Source: CAYRGC01 sp964601225 | GTDB lineage: Bacteria > Patescibacteriota > Gracilibacteria > Peribacterales > Peribacteraceae | Length of the DNA stretch: 64,000 bases | Direction of reading: 5' to 3' | Assembly (NCBI GenBank): GCA_964601225.1 | Contig: CAZRMM010000006.1 | Coordinates: forward strand, 26,554-90,553 | Shown here: positions 25,226 to 33,185 of the stretch, piece by piece | Numbering within the stretch: the stretch's first letter is position 1 | Layout: the number at the start of each line of letters is the position of its first letter | The notes under the pieces: generated by a model | What the model saw: the letters and a program-made list of their open reading frames with translations, nothing else | Databases searched by the model: none | What the model was told of the DNA's origin: nothing | Made by a program: the position numbers and the translations under genes

Positions 25226-26137
25226 ATGCCTGTTGAGACGCCAATATCAGCAAATGCGGATCGTGAGGCCCGCGGAGCCGTGGGACTTACGCGGAAAGAG
25301 GCGGCGTCCGTCATGGGCTTCAGTGAAGTCATCGTCAGAAAACTTGCAAAGAGCGGCGTCCTGCCGACTATCGCCGCGGATGACGGCAGGGTCGACGCAT
25401 TGGCTCTGCGCGAAATGCTTGCTGCCCGCGGAATCACGACGGCCCCGCTCGATCGCATGATCGCAGAGAAGCGCGGCGAGCCGAAGCCGCCGATACGCCT
25501 TCAGCAACTTGACGACGAGCAGCTTCTCACGATGCAAAAAATCGGCGATCTCCTCGGTCTATCGCAACGCACAGTACAAAAACGAATCGATTCGGGGAAA
25601 ATTTCCCGGTGGTATTTTCCGGAATTTCCTGACCGACGCGCGACGCTTGCGAGCGTCTTGGCTTTTTGCCGCAGTGTCGATTTTCCAACGGAGAACATCG
25701 AAGAGCAATTTCCGCAGACGTCCATCGCACTGCTCGGCGATGCATCGCTTGCGCACGAACTAGACGCGTACCTCCCCCATCAACGCGAAGGGAAACCGAC
25801 CGTGGAACCGGTGAGCGCGATATCGGACGTACACGAACTCATGAAGAAGCGTCGTCTCGCAGCAGTGCTCATGAGTCGCGAAGGGCAGCGCGCGATGGGG
25901 CAGGATTTGCCAGCCATCACCGACGCACTTGATGCCCCCATGATCGATGAAGTTATTCCTCCGTACGTCCTCGTAGGAGACGACGAGTACGACGCGGCGG
26001 AATGGGATGGCATCGCTCGGCGAAAGTGTCTTCCCGTGGCGCTCGCCGTTGATCGGAAGGACCCGGCGAATGCAGCAAGGAAGATCGCGGAGCTCCTCGG
26101 ATGGGAACTTCCCGGGCACAACGGCTCGCAAGGGTGA
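25226..26137 (+). CDS. DNA-binding protein with two helix-turn-helix motifs
   Basis: 303 residues. First HTH of the excisionase/MerR type at about 22-45 (RKEAASVMGFSEVIVRKLAK), second at about 104-130 (IGDLLGLSQRTVQKRIDSGK). After that comes an alpha/beta segment of about 140 residues (TSIALLGDASLAHEL, DVHELMKKRRLAAVLMSREG, ALAVDRKDPANAARKIAELL) that looks like a Rossmann or receiver-type sensor domain without the phospho-Asp pattern. Probably a transcription regulator; target unknown. The convergent sunset-domain gene ends 4 nt away. Confidence 0.65.
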   Translation: MPVETPISANADREARGAVGLTRKEAASVMGFSEVIVRKLAKSGVLPTIAADDGRVDALALREMLAARGITTAPLDRMIAEKRGEPKPPIRLQQLDDEQLLTMQKIGDLLGLSQRTVQKRIDSGKISRWYFPEFPDRRATLASVLAFCRSVDFPTENIEEQFPQTSIALLGDASLAHELDAYLPHQREGKPTVEPVSAISDVHELMKKRRLAAVLMSREGQRAMGQDLPAITDALDAPMIDEVIPPYVLVGDDEYDAAEWDGIARRKCLPVALAVDRKDPANAARKIAELLGWELPGHNGSQG

Positions 26138-26140
26138 GGC

Positions 26141-26407
26141 TCAGCAATTCTTCGCTTTCCTCCATCCCGCATCCCTGGCTTCTTTCTCCGTGCAAAACCA
26201 TCGCTCGCCCGAAGAGGGATCGATGACGGTAGCCTTGTAGCTCGCACAGCCTGGCAGGTGATAAATTCTCTCCTTCTTATTGATATTTCCTTTGATGACG
26301 CAAGAAGTAGCCGACGCCTTTGGCGGTGCAGCCTTCTTCGTCGCTGCCAAGGCGGACCCGGGAGCGCAAACCGCAAGGACAATCGCAAGCGCAAAGAAGT
26401 ACCGCAT
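26141..26407 (-). CDS. secreted sunset-domain protein
   Basis: 88 residues. Signal peptide to about residue 21 (CAPGSALA). The mature domain CVIKGNIN..ERIYHLPGC.SYKAT...GERWFCTEKEA.DAGWRKAKNC matches the small sunset domain, which often sits at the end of secreted nucleases and has conserved Cys/His thought to bind metal. Here it stands alone. TAGTCT ends exactly 6 nt before the ATG. Confidence 0.75.
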   Translation of the reverse strand: MRYFFALAIVLAVCAPGSALAATKKAAPPKASATSCVIKGNINKKERIYHLPGCASYKATVIDPSSGERWFCTEKEARDAGWRKAKNC

Positions 26408-26497
26408 ACGGATAGACTAAAAGGAATCCTCTCGATTCGCGCTTGCATAGAGACCCCGGTGCTGCCGTAGAATCACTTCCACTTTCCCCCTGCCCTC

Positions 26498-26950
26498 ATG
26501 CACGTCCGTTTCCTCCTCGGATCGAAAGCCGACACCGAATACGCAGAGAAGATCGCCGGCATGATCAAGGAATACGGCGTGGAGACGCAGATCACCGTGG
26601 CTTCGGCGCACAAGGTGCCCGAGAAGGTCGCCGTGATCATCGACGAATTGAACGGGCGCACAGACCCCACGCTCGTCATCACCGTCGTCGGCATGAGCAA
26701 CGGCCTCGGAGGAGTCATGGCCGGCGGTTCCGTGCACCCGGTCCTCAACTGCCCGCCGTTCAAGGACTTGAACGATTATCTCGTGAACGTGCACTCCAGC
26801 CTGCAGATGCCCTCCGAGGTTCCGGTGATGACCGTCCTCGGACAGAAGAACGCCGCGCTCGCGGCGCTCCGCATCCTGGCGCTCAGCGACCCGGCCCTAA
26901 AGAAGAAACTGCTTGAGCGCATCGCGAAGCTGAAGGCGGAGTATCAGTAA
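26498..26950 (+). CDS. purE: class II PurE, AIR carboxylase
   Basis: Makes CAIR in purine synthesis. 150 residues. GSKADTEYAEKIAGMIKEYG, VASAHKVPEKV (about 34), SNGLGGVMAGG (about 69) and CPPFKDL...SSLQMPSEVPVMTVLG (about 87-110) match the class II (animal-type) form, which uses AIR and CO2 directly and needs no PurK. Possible promoter TTGCAT (26451-26456)/TAGAAT (26468-26473) in front; no Shine-Dalgarno sequence. No other pur gene is adjacent; a PurM-like gene lies at 33286. Confidence 0.9.
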   Translation: MHVRFLLGSKADTEYAEKIAGMIKEYGVETQITVASAHKVPEKVAVIIDELNGRTDPTLVITVVGMSNGLGGVMAGGSVHPVLNCPPFKDLNDYLVNVHSSLQMPSEVPVMTVLGQKNAALAALRILALSDPALKKKLLERIAKLKAEYQ

Positions 26951-27079
26951 TGTCGATGGGCGGTTATTGGTTACTCGTTATTGGTTATCCGATACGAATC
27001 GAGTGACCATTCGTCCTCTGTAGTACCCACCACGAGCACTCCTCGTAACCAATAACGGATAACGAGTAACGAGCTCCCC
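26951..27079. repeat. self-complementary low-complexity spacer (A)
   Basis: The left part repeats the word GGTTAYTSGTTAY (about 26962-26990) and the right part repeats its complement GTAACCAATAACGGATAAC (about 27046-27064), so the spacer can fold into a long imperfect hairpin. The same words recur at 27668-27737 and 30770-30800. Confidence 0.6.
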
Positions 27080-27667
27080 ATGATCACTCTCGACTTCCTC
27101 CAACAGCGGCTCCGTGAATGGAAAGGTTGTGAGCTGTACAAGACTGCGACCCAAGCCGTGCTCGGCGAAGGCAATTCGGAAGCCGAAATCATGTTCATCG
27201 GCGAAGCGCCCGGACAACGCGAGGACGAGCAGGGCCGGCCCTTCGTGGGACCGGCTGGACAGTTCCTGGACGAGCTCCTCGGCACGATCGGCCTCAAGCG
27301 GGAAGACGTGTACATCAGCAACGTCGTGAAGTACCGGCCGCCAAACAACCGCGACCCCACGCCTGAGGAGAAGGAACAGTGCATGCCGTGGCTCATGCTT
27401 GAGATCGCCATCATCAAGCCGACGGTAATCGTTCCTCTCGGGCGCCACGCGCTCGGCCACTTCGTCACGACGATCTCGATCACCGATGCGCACGGCAAGC
27501 CGATCATGATCCCAGCGAAGTCGAAGAATGGCATCGCCAATGACGTGACGGTATTTCCCATCTACCACCCCGCCGCCGCGCTCCACAACGGAGGCCTTCG
27601 TCAATCGCTGTACGACGACTTTAAGGCGCTGGGGGAGTTTTTAAAGAGGAGAAAAGAGAAGACATAG
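27080..27667 (+). CDS. udg: family 4 uracil-DNA glycosylase with incomplete Fe-S motif
   Basis: Removes uracil from DNA. 195 residues. Motif 1 GEAPGQREDEQGRPFVG (about 41-57), SNVVKYRPPNNRDPTPEE (about 80-97) and motif 2 PIYHPAAALHN (about 163) are clear family 4 features. The four 4Fe-4S cysteines of this family should stand at about 14, 17, 85 and 101; here they are Trp14, Cys17, Tyr85 and Cys101, so two ligands are missing. The gene lies between two self-complementary spacers and has no obvious promoter of its own. Confidence 0.9.
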   Translation: MITLDFLQQRLREWKGCELYKTATQAVLGEGNSEAEIMFIGEAPGQREDEQGRPFVGPAGQFLDELLGTIGLKREDVYISNVVKYRPPNNRDPTPEEKEQCMPWLMLEIAIIKPTVIVPLGRHALGHFVTTISITDAHGKPIMIPAKSKNGIANDVTVFPIYHPAAALHNGGLRQSLYDDFKALGEFLKRRKEKT

Positions 27668-27777
27668 CGGTTACTCGTTACTGATTATTCGTTACTCGAT
27701 AGTGATACTAGTAACCAATAACGAATATCCAGTAACTTCTCCGACCCTCCCTCCATCACATACACTTTCGCTGCTCA
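27668..27777. repeat. self-complementary low-complexity spacer (B)
   Basis: GTTACTGATTATTCGTTACT (about 27678-27697) faces AGTAACCAATAACGAATATC (about 27709-27728): a long imperfect inverted repeat made of the same words as spacer A. A TACACT lies at 27761-27766, 11 nt before the next ATG. Confidence 0.6.
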
Positions 27778-28140
27778 ATGACCTCGCTCCTCTTCGCCAT
27801 CACTCTCTCGTCGCTGCTGTCCGTAGCATCATTCCTCGTGGTCATTTTCCGCGTCAGCCCCATCATTTCGCCCGAGTACGCACTTCCCGCATTTTTCCTG
27901 AGCCTCCTCCTTGCCGTGAGTTCGACGGGCACATTGCTGTTGTACTTCTTTTGGCGCCTGATGCCGGTACACGCGTGGGATCTGGGTCAACTGATCGGCA
28001 TATCGCTGCGACAAGGAATTTTCTTGGGAATTGCCACCATTATCATGGTGATATTCCATCTGCTTGGCCTCCTCACCTGGTGGATCGTGCCGATGATCTA
28101 CGGGGTGTTCGTGCTGGTGGAGCTGGCGCTGAACTCGTGA
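27778..28140 (+). CDS. small membrane protein (four hydrophobic segments)
   Basis: 120 residues with about four transmembrane segments (residues 3-25, 36-60, 75-95 and 98-117). A basic or polar loop (WRLMPVHAWDLGQLIGISLR) separates helices 2 and 3. No family recognised; it is likely to be a lineage-specific inner-membrane protein. It is upstream of pheS but separated by a palindromic spacer carrying the pheS promoter. Confidence 0.65.
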   Translation: MTSLLFAITLSSLLSVASFLVVIFRVSPIISPEYALPAFFLSLLLAVSSTGTLLLYFFWRLMPVHAWDLGQLIGISLRQGIFLGIATIIMVIFHLLGLLTWWIVPMIYGVFVLVELALNS

Positions 28141-28141
28141 A

Positions 28142-28205
28142 GATACCGAGGATACCGACGATGGGCTTCTTCGGGCTCTTTGGAATACTCGGAATCCTCG
28201 GTATC
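28142..28205. repeat. palindromic spacer (C) overlapping the pheS promoter
   Basis: GATACCGAGGAT (28142-28153) and ATCCTCGGTATC (28194-28205) form a perfect 12-bp inverted repeat. The right arm includes the first part of the pheS -10 (TATCCT). Confidence 0.6.
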
Positions 28206-28207
28206 CT
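28179..28207 (+). promoter_or_regulatory. leaderless promoter of pheS
   Basis: TTTGGA (28179-28184), 17-nt spacer, TATCCT (28202-28207), 6 nt to ATG. Confidence 0.55.
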
Positions 28208-28213
28208 TGTGCC

Positions 28214-29224
28214 ATGACCGACTTCAGCGCTTACGAAGGCAAGATCCTCGCCGCCAAGACCCCCGCGGAACTCGAGAGCATCGAGCTCGAGATCTTCGGA
28301 CGAAAACAAGGCGCCCTCACGGCAGCCATGAAGGGCCTCGGCACCCTCACGCCCGAGGAACGCACGAAACGAGGACAGGAATTGAACCAGATCAAGACGA
28401 CGCTCGCGACCGCCGTCGAAAGTCGACGCAAGGCGCTCGAACGCGAGGCCATGGGCTCCCTGGGCGACAACGACCGTCTCGACGTAACACTCGAACTTCC
28501 CCGCGACGAGCAGGGCCACCTGCACCCGATCGCCGAATTCATCCGTCAGGTGGAAGACGTTTTCACGAGGATGGGCTTCGACGTCGTCTCCGGCCCCGAA
28601 GCCGAGAGCGAGCGCACCAACTTCGACCTCCTCAATTTCCCGCTCCAGCACGCCGCCCGCGACGCGCAGGACATCTTCTACCTGGACATGCCGGAAACCG
28701 ACGGCACGCGCCCGCTGCTCCGCGGACACACGTCCACGGTGCAGGTCCGCTACATGCAGAGCCACAAGCCGCCCTTCCGCATCATCTGCCCGGGCCGCGT
28801 GTATCGGAAGGATGCCGATGCGACGCACTCGCCGATGTTCCACCAGTTCGAAGGACTCATGATCGGCAAGGACGTGAACCTTGCGAACATGAAGGCCGTA
28901 ATGATGGAAGCGATCCGCGAGCTCATCGATCCCGATACCGAATTCCGCTTCCGCACGGGCTTCTTCCCGTTCGTGGAACCGGGCCTCGAGGTGGACGTCC
29001 GCTGGCGCGGCGACGAATCGAAGAGTCGCGAGGGCAAGTGGCTCGAGATCTGCGGCTGCGGCATGGTGCACCCCAACGTCCTCAAGAACTGCGGCATCGA
29101 TCCCGAGGAATTCCAGGGCTTCGCCTTCGGTTTCGGCGTCGAACGCATGATCATGATCCGCAACCAAATCCCCGACCTCCGCTCGTTCTACGTCGGGGAC
29201 ATGCGGTTCTTGCGACAATTCTAA
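28214..29224 (+). CDS. pheS: phenylalanyl-tRNA synthetase alpha subunit
   Basis: Catalytic subunit of PheRS. 336 residues, normal length. N-terminal coiled coil (about 1-90), then the class II core: motif 1 region (DVVSGPEAESERTNFDLLNF, about 126-145), motif 2 (HSPMFHQFEGLMIG), the Phe-pocket segment and motif 3 (GFGVERMIMI, about 309). PheRS normally needs the beta subunit PheT; pheT is not next to it and not in the window, so it must be elsewhere. TATCCT ends exactly 6 nt before the ATG. Confidence 0.96.
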   Translation: MTDFSAYEGKILAAKTPAELESIELEIFGRKQGALTAAMKGLGTLTPEERTKRGQELNQIKTTLATAVESRRKALEREAMGSLGDNDRLDVTLELPRDEQGHLHPIAEFIRQVEDVFTRMGFDVVSGPEAESERTNFDLLNFPLQHAARDAQDIFYLDMPETDGTRPLLRGHTSTVQVRYMQSHKPPFRIICPGRVYRKDADATHSPMFHQFEGLMIGKDVNLANMKAVMMEAIRELIDPDTEFRFRTGFFPFVEPGLEVDVRWRGDESKSREGKWLEICGCGMVHPNVLKNCGIDPEEFQGFAFGFGVERMIMIRNQIPDLRSFYVGDMRFLRQF

Positions 29225-29271
29225 AAAAAGTCGTCCCGAACGTATCGAAGGATGAACCATTTTTGTATACA

Positions 29272-29298
29272 AGAAAAGACCCGCTCAACAGCGGGTCT
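29272..29298 (-). terminator. terminator, best on minus strand
   Basis: AGACCCGCT / AGCGGGTCT, 9-bp perfect stem with a 4-nt loop; on the minus strand it is followed by TTTTCTT. It ends the hypothetical gene at 29315 and could also stop pheS read-through. Confidence 0.7.
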
Positions 29299-29314
29299 TC
29301 ATGAGAAAAACGCA

Positions 29315-29668
29315 TTAGCTCAACTGAATAAATCCATCTCCCGTACCGGGCTTGTAATTTGTCACAAACTTGTTCTTTTTTGCAGGAAGTTCTTTTTGTA
29401 CGTCGGCACCACCGACCGGATGCATGGAAACATTATCCGACTTCTCTGCGGGCATTATCAAGCTCCAATCCTTTGGAACATCGGTAGACAGAGGATTTCT
29501 CCCGATATTCGGAGCATTGTAAGACACCTGAACCAAGTCCTTCACGCCGCCTGCAGTGGAGGCAAAATACGCATCGATCGCTGCGTTTCGATTATCGTGA
29601 GGAGGCTGAACCCCCGAGGCCCGATCGAGACGGTGATCCGAATGCTCGGGAAGAGCGTGTGATGCCAT
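29315..29668 (-). CDS. hypothetical hydrophilic protein
   Basis: 117 residues, no signal peptide or membrane segment, no recognised motif; Lys/Pro/Asp-rich C-terminus (AKKNKFVTNYKPGTGDGF). Support for being real comes from its context: a promoter upstream (TTGACA at 29727-29722, 16-nt spacer, TATTAT) and a terminator just after the stop. The DNA around it is much more AT-rich than the window, which suggests recent arrival. Confidence 0.55.
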   Translation of the reverse strand: MASHALPEHSDHRLDRASGVQPPHDNRNAAIDAYFASTAGGVKDLVQVSYNAPNIGRNPLSTDVPKDWSLIMPAEKSDNVSMHPVGGADVQKELPAKKNKFVTNYKPGTGDGFIQLS

Positions 29669-29699
29669 AAATTATATTGGTATGAGGAGTAATGATATT

Positions 29700-29727
29700 A
29701 TAATATCATATATTCAAATTTTGTCAA
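29700..29727 (-). promoter_or_regulatory. consensus promoter of the hypothetical gene at 29315
   Basis: TTGACA (29727-29722), 16-nt spacer, TATTAT (29705-29700); TATAAT is also present 3 nt further on. The only perfect TTGACA seen in the window, in a local AT-rich stretch. Confidence 0.55.
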
Positions 29728-29741
29728 TATTCAATGACGTA

Positions 29742-29999
29742 CTAGAAACCCTCATCTCTCTTGAGTTCTTCCAGGGTTGGACGGACAAAAGGGCCAAGAT
29801 TCGGCCCCAGTCTCTCCAGAGGCTTCAGAGCCTGAAACAAAAGCCACCCCAGATCGATCTGTTCGATAAGACGATCAATATCCTCACGGACCGCAGGTAA
29901 TGGGATAACAAAACCGGAGACATCGTTCGACGGAACGATACCCTCGGACGATAAAAGGGGGGCCGTACTGAATTCCGTCGACGAGGTGAAATTTTTCAT
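29742..29999 (-). CDS. hypothetical small protein
   Basis: 85 residues from ATG 29999 (KNFTSSTEFST...). The C-terminal half is helical (REDIDRLIEQIDLGWLLFQA, then PFVRPTLEELKRDEGF). No signal peptide, no recognised family. Coding support is only the open frame and its sensible composition next to the neighbouring hypothetical gene on the same strand. Confidence 0.4.
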   Translation of the reverse strand: MKNFTSSTEFSTAPLLSSEGIVPSNDVSGFVIPLPAVREDIDRLIEQIDLGWLLFQALKPLERLGPNLGPFVRPTLEELKRDEGF

Positions 30000-30066
30000 G
30001 CGCGGTAGAGTGCATGAAAGAAGTGTCATTGCAAAAGAATTTTCCTCAAAAATTCATTTTACGGCT

Positions 30067-30708
30067 TCATCGAACCATTTTTCCCCAGTTCTCCGGATCC
30101 TTCGCAAACGCCTCCACAAGCTCTGCTTGCTCCTGAGTAATGCGATCCTGGTTCACCGCGACCCGGAGCAAGGTGCCGATCGTCGTGAGCGGATGGAGCA
30201 TCACGCCGTGTTCCATGGCGGCTTCGCGCGAGGCGAGAAAATCATAGGTGAAGATCGAGACGATGTCGCTCACCGTGGCTTGGCCCTCCTCGCGGAGCGC
30301 GCTCACGGTAGAGACCGAACTCCCTCCGGTGGACAGGAGATCCTCAACGACCACCACGTGCTTGCCGGGCTTCAGATCGCCCTCGATGCGCTTCTTGGCG
30401 CCGTGTTCCTTGGCTTTGGCGCGGACGTACACGAAGGGCAGGTTAAGCTTGTCGGCGACGAGCGCCGCCCATCCGATCGCGGCGGTGGCCGTGCCGGCGA
30501 CGACGTCGACCGGTACGTGCAGCGACCGCACGCACGACGCGAGGGACTGCACCACGAAACTGCGGGCCTCCGGATGACTGTAGATCATGCGGTTGTCGCA
30601 GTAGATGGGCGACTTGATACCACTGGTCCAGGTGAAAGGCTGGTCGGGCGACAGACGCACGGCACCGATCGAAAGGAGGAATTCCGCGATGCGTTCTCCG
30701 TGGGGCAT
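30067..30708 (-). CDS. pyrE: orotate phosphoribosyltransferase
   Basis: Converts orotate and PRPP to OMP. About 213 residues from ATG 30708. WTSGIKSPIYCDNR (about 27-40) and VAGTATAAIGWAALVADKLNLP (first 20 residues at about 70-89) are family features; the PRPP signature is VVVVEDLLSTGGSSV (about 117-131). No other pyr gene is near. TATTCT ends exactly 6 nt before the start, with TTGATC 18 nt further up; the longer in-frame start at 30768 would lie upstream of this promoter. Confidence 0.93.
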   Translation of the reverse strand: MPHGERIAEFLLSIGAVRLSPDQPFTWTSGIKSPIYCDNRMIYSHPEARSFVVQSLASCVRSLHVPVDVVAGTATAAIGWAALVADKLNLPFVYVRAKAKEHGAKKRIEGDLKPGKHVVVVEDLLSTGGSSVSTVSALREEGQATVSDIVSIFTYDFLASREAAMEHGVMLHPLTTIGTLLRVAVNQDRITQEQAELVEAFAKDPENWGKMVR

Positions 30709-30768
30709 GGGACAAGAATAGACAGCGAGGAACATCACGATCAAGTAGACTACGGTACCGATACGCAT

Positions 30769-30816
30769 TATTGGTTACTGGTTCCTGGTTATTCGTTATT
30801 CGCCATCGCATCAACG
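30769..30816. repeat. low-complexity spacer (D), words shared with spacers A and B
   Basis: Repeats of GGTTAYTSGTT and TTATTCG in the divergent gap between pyrE and rsmG. Confidence 0.45.
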
Positions 30817-31503
30817 ATGACTTCCGACCTTCCACCGCAGGCCACCCTCCACGAAGCGGATCTCCGACGCCTGATGGACGCTTTCCTCGCGGAGAACGCG
30901 AAGCTGAACCTTTCGGCGCTCCGCACGCCCGAGACGTGCTGGCACGGGAACATCCTGGATTCATTGCCCGTACTCGACGTACTCCCGGCGACGGCGATGA
31001 AGATCCTCGACGTTGGGACCGGCGGCGGTTTTCCGCTCCTGCCCGTCGCGGTTTGCAGACCGGAGTGGGTCTGCGTGGGCCTCGATTCCGTGGAGAAGAA
31101 GATCAACGCGCTCGACCGCATCGTGCGGACGATTGGGATCGGCAACGTCGATCTGCTCTGCGGGCGGACCGAGGAACTCGGCAGGAATCCGAAGTACCGC
31201 GAGACCTTCGACGCCGTCTTCGCGCGCGCCGTCGCGCCCATCAACGTACTCCTCGAATATGTCAGCCCCTTCTGTAAGCCGGGCGGGAAAGTGATCCTGT
31301 GGAAGAGCCTACAGGTGGAAGAGGAGCTGAAGGACTCGCTCCTCGCGCGAGCCGAACTCTCCTGTCATCTCGCCTCGCGCCACGAGTACGCGCTGCCGGG
31401 CACGTGGGGGACGCGCCAACTCCTGATTTTCGAGAAAACGTCTCGCCTGTCGGAGAAATACCCGCGGGGACTCGGGGTGCCGAAGAAGGATCCGCTGCGC
31501 TGA
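30817..31503 (+). CDS. rsmG: 16S rRNA (guanine-527 N7) methyltransferase
   Basis: 228 residues. NLSALRTPETCWHGNILDSL (about 28-47) is the RsmG start; the SAM motif is ILDVGTGGGFPLLPVAV (about 63-79), followed by VGLDSVEKKINALD (about 87). FARAVAPINVLLEY (about 130) and GGKVILWK complete the fold. ATG 30817 was chosen because homologues start just before the first helix. It is followed by rlmE, another rRNA methyltransferase, after a palindromic spacer. Confidence 0.93.
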   Translation: MTSDLPPQATLHEADLRRLMDAFLAENAKLNLSALRTPETCWHGNILDSLPVLDVLPATAMKILDVGTGGGFPLLPVAVCRPEWVCVGLDSVEKKINALDRIVRTIGIGNVDLLCGRTEELGRNPKYRETFDAVFARAVAPINVLLEYVSPFCKPGGKVILWKSLQVEEELKDSLLARAELSCHLASRHEYALPGTWGTRQLLIFEKTSRLSEKYPRGLGVPKKDPLR

Positions 31504-31630
31504 AGGCAGAAAGGCAGCAGGGCAAGAGGGTAGAACGTCTGCGCTCTTTGCGGATCGGCGACCTGCTGCCCTTCTGCCGTTCTGCCTTGCTGCCCTCGAT
31601 TCCCGAGGATAAACAAGGCACACTTTCCCC
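31504..31630. repeat. self-complementary spacer (E), GGCAG words
   Basis: AAGGCAGAAAGGCAGCAGGG (about 31503-31522) faces CTGCTGCCCTTCTGCC (about 31561-31576) and a second CTGCC-rich copy (about 31581-31597): an imperfect inverted repeat built from GGCAG/CTGCC units. Confidence 0.5.
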
Positions 31631-32221
31631 GTGGCTAAACCCTACGTCCCCAACGACAAATGGAGCCAGAAGGCCGCGGAACTTGGATATCGAGCGCGGT
31701 CGGTATTCAAGCTCATGGAGCTCGATGAAAAATTCGACCTCCTGCAAGCCGGAATGACCGTGGTGGACATCGGTGCCGCTCCGGGAAGTTGGTTGCAGTA
31801 CGCGAAGGAAAAAGTGGGGCCGAGTGGCCGTGTTTTCGGATTCGATCTGACACCGATCGAACCCATAGCGGAAAACGTGATTACGGAACAGATCGATGCC
31901 CTCGATCGTACGAAGGTGGAATCGGCGCTGCGTAAACACGGCTTTGAACACCCCGACCTGGTGCTGTCCGATATCGCTCCGAATACGAGCGGCGTGCGCG
32001 ACGTGGATCAGTGGAAATCGGTGGAACTGGCAACCGCAGTTTCTCAGGTAGCGAGGTCGATTCTCTCCGTCGGAGGCAGATGCGTCATCAAAGTCTTCCG
32101 CGGCGGAGATTTTGACGAATTCTTTCGGCGACAAAAAGCCGCCTGGCGCGAATCGAAAGTGGTGGAAGTGACCGCGACGCGCGAAAGTAGCAGGGAGGTG
32201 TACGTGGTGCTAAGGAAGTAA
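31631..32221 (+). CDS. rlmE: 23S rRNA 2'-O-uridine methyltransferase (RlmE/FtsJ)
   Basis: Methylates U2552 in 23S rRNA. 196 residues from GTG 31631. SAM site VVDIGAAPGSWLQYA (about 44-58). The catalytic K-D-K-E set is visible: Lys in RSVFKLMEL (about 28), Asp in VLSDIAPNTSG (about 117), Lys in RCVIKVFRG (about 157) and Glu in SSREVYVV (about 190). Confidence 0.94.
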   Translation: MAKPYVPNDKWSQKAAELGYRARSVFKLMELDEKFDLLQAGMTVVDIGAAPGSWLQYAKEKVGPSGRVFGFDLTPIEPIAENVITEQIDALDRTKVESALRKHGFEHPDLVLSDIAPNTSGVRDVDQWKSVELATAVSQVARSILSVGGRCVIKVFRGGDFDEFFRRQKAAWRESKVVEVTATRESSREVYVVLRK

Positions 32222-32327
32222 TCATTCTGACGCCCTGTTTTTCCCGAACATCGTGAGAGACGAATAAGACGACAGGACGACAGGACTTCAAGAGATAATG
32301 CCCGCAGACGGCGATACACTCCCCTCC
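32222..32327. repeat. short direct-repeat spacer (F)
   Basis: GACGACAGGACGACAGGAC (about 32270-32288) is a tandem repeat of GACGACAG. It is followed by TACACT (32315-32320), which ends 7 nt before the next ATG. Confidence 0.45.
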
Positions 32328-33185
32328 ATGCTCGTCCTCAAAAACGTCGGCGTGATGCGCGGCAAGCGAACGGTGCTTTCACAGGTCAATGTGACGATCG
32401 AACCCGGCGAGTTCGTGTGCATCGCGGGCGGAAGCGGCAGCGGCAAGACCACGATACTCGAACTTCTTGCGGGCCTGCGAAAGCCGCAGACGGGAAGCAC
32501 GGAGGTCGATGGCGTGGACCTTCGAGACATTCCGGAGCCGGCGCTGCAGCTGTATCGCCGACGGCTGGGAGTGGTCTTCGAAGGAGGGAAACTCATCCCC
32601 TATCGTACCGTCGCGGAAAACGTGGCGTTTCCCCTTGAGATCTGCGGCGCTCCGGACAACGTCATTGAGAAGCGCGTGAAAGAGGCGCTCAGACAAGTGG
32701 ATCTGACTGGGCGCGACGACGAACTCCCCGACCATCTCACCGCCGACGAACGAACGCGCGTGGCGATTGCGCGGGCAATCGCGCATAAGCCTTTGATCGT
32801 TCTTGCCGATGAACCGCTGGCGCTGCTCGACCGATCCGAGACCTCCCATATTCTCTCTCTGCTCAAGGAAATCCACGCATCGGGAACGACCGTGGTGGTA
32901 TTCACGCACGACCCGGACGCACTCAAGGGCATTGCCACCCGTATGATTGATCTCGGCGGAAAGATGAGTCCGACCGCGACGACAGAAGAAACGCCTCGTC
33001 ACGACGTCTTTGAGAAAATGCCCGCGACGGCACCGATGCCCGTCCCGGCCGCATTCGCGGATCCGACCGCCGTCGCACCGGAGTACGAACCAGCGGCCGA
33101 GGCGAAAAACGAGCCATCGGACGAAGCCTCGAGATCCAAGACCGGAGGACGAAAGATCCGTGTGACGTCGATCCATTCGGATTGA
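32328..33185 (+). CDS. FtsE-like ABC ATPase with degenerate signature motif
   Basis: 285 residues. Walker A GGSGSGKTT (about 33-41) and Walker B LIVLADEPLALLD (about 157) are intact, and the H-loop (FTHDPDAL) is present. The ABC signature, normally LSGGQ/E, reads LTADERTRV, and the Q-loop Gln appears to be Glu (VVFEGGKL). Overall similarity is to FtsE, but no FtsX permease lies next to it. Residues about 215-285 are an added Pro/Ala/Glu-rich tail. ATG 32328 is preferred over 32298 because TACACT ends 7 nt before it. Partner and function open. Confidence 0.75.
   Translation: MLVLKNVGVMRGKRTVLSQVNVTIEPGEFVCIAGGSGSGKTTILELLAGLRKPQTGSTEVDGVDLRDIPEPALQLYRRRLGVVFEGGKLIPYRTVAENVAFPLEICGAPDNVIEKRVKEALRQVDLTGRDDELPDHLTADERTRVAIARAIAHKPLIVLADEPLALLDRSETSHILSLLKEIHASGTTVVVFTHDPDALKGIATRMIDLGGKMSPTATTEETPRHDVFEKMPATAPMPVPAAFADPTAVAPEYEPAAEAKNEPSDEASRSKTGGRKIRVTSIHSD

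Noticed and set aside
29986..30816. N-terminal extension of RsmG by 277 codons
   Set aside because: The extension is antisense to pyrE; family members start near the ATG at 30817.
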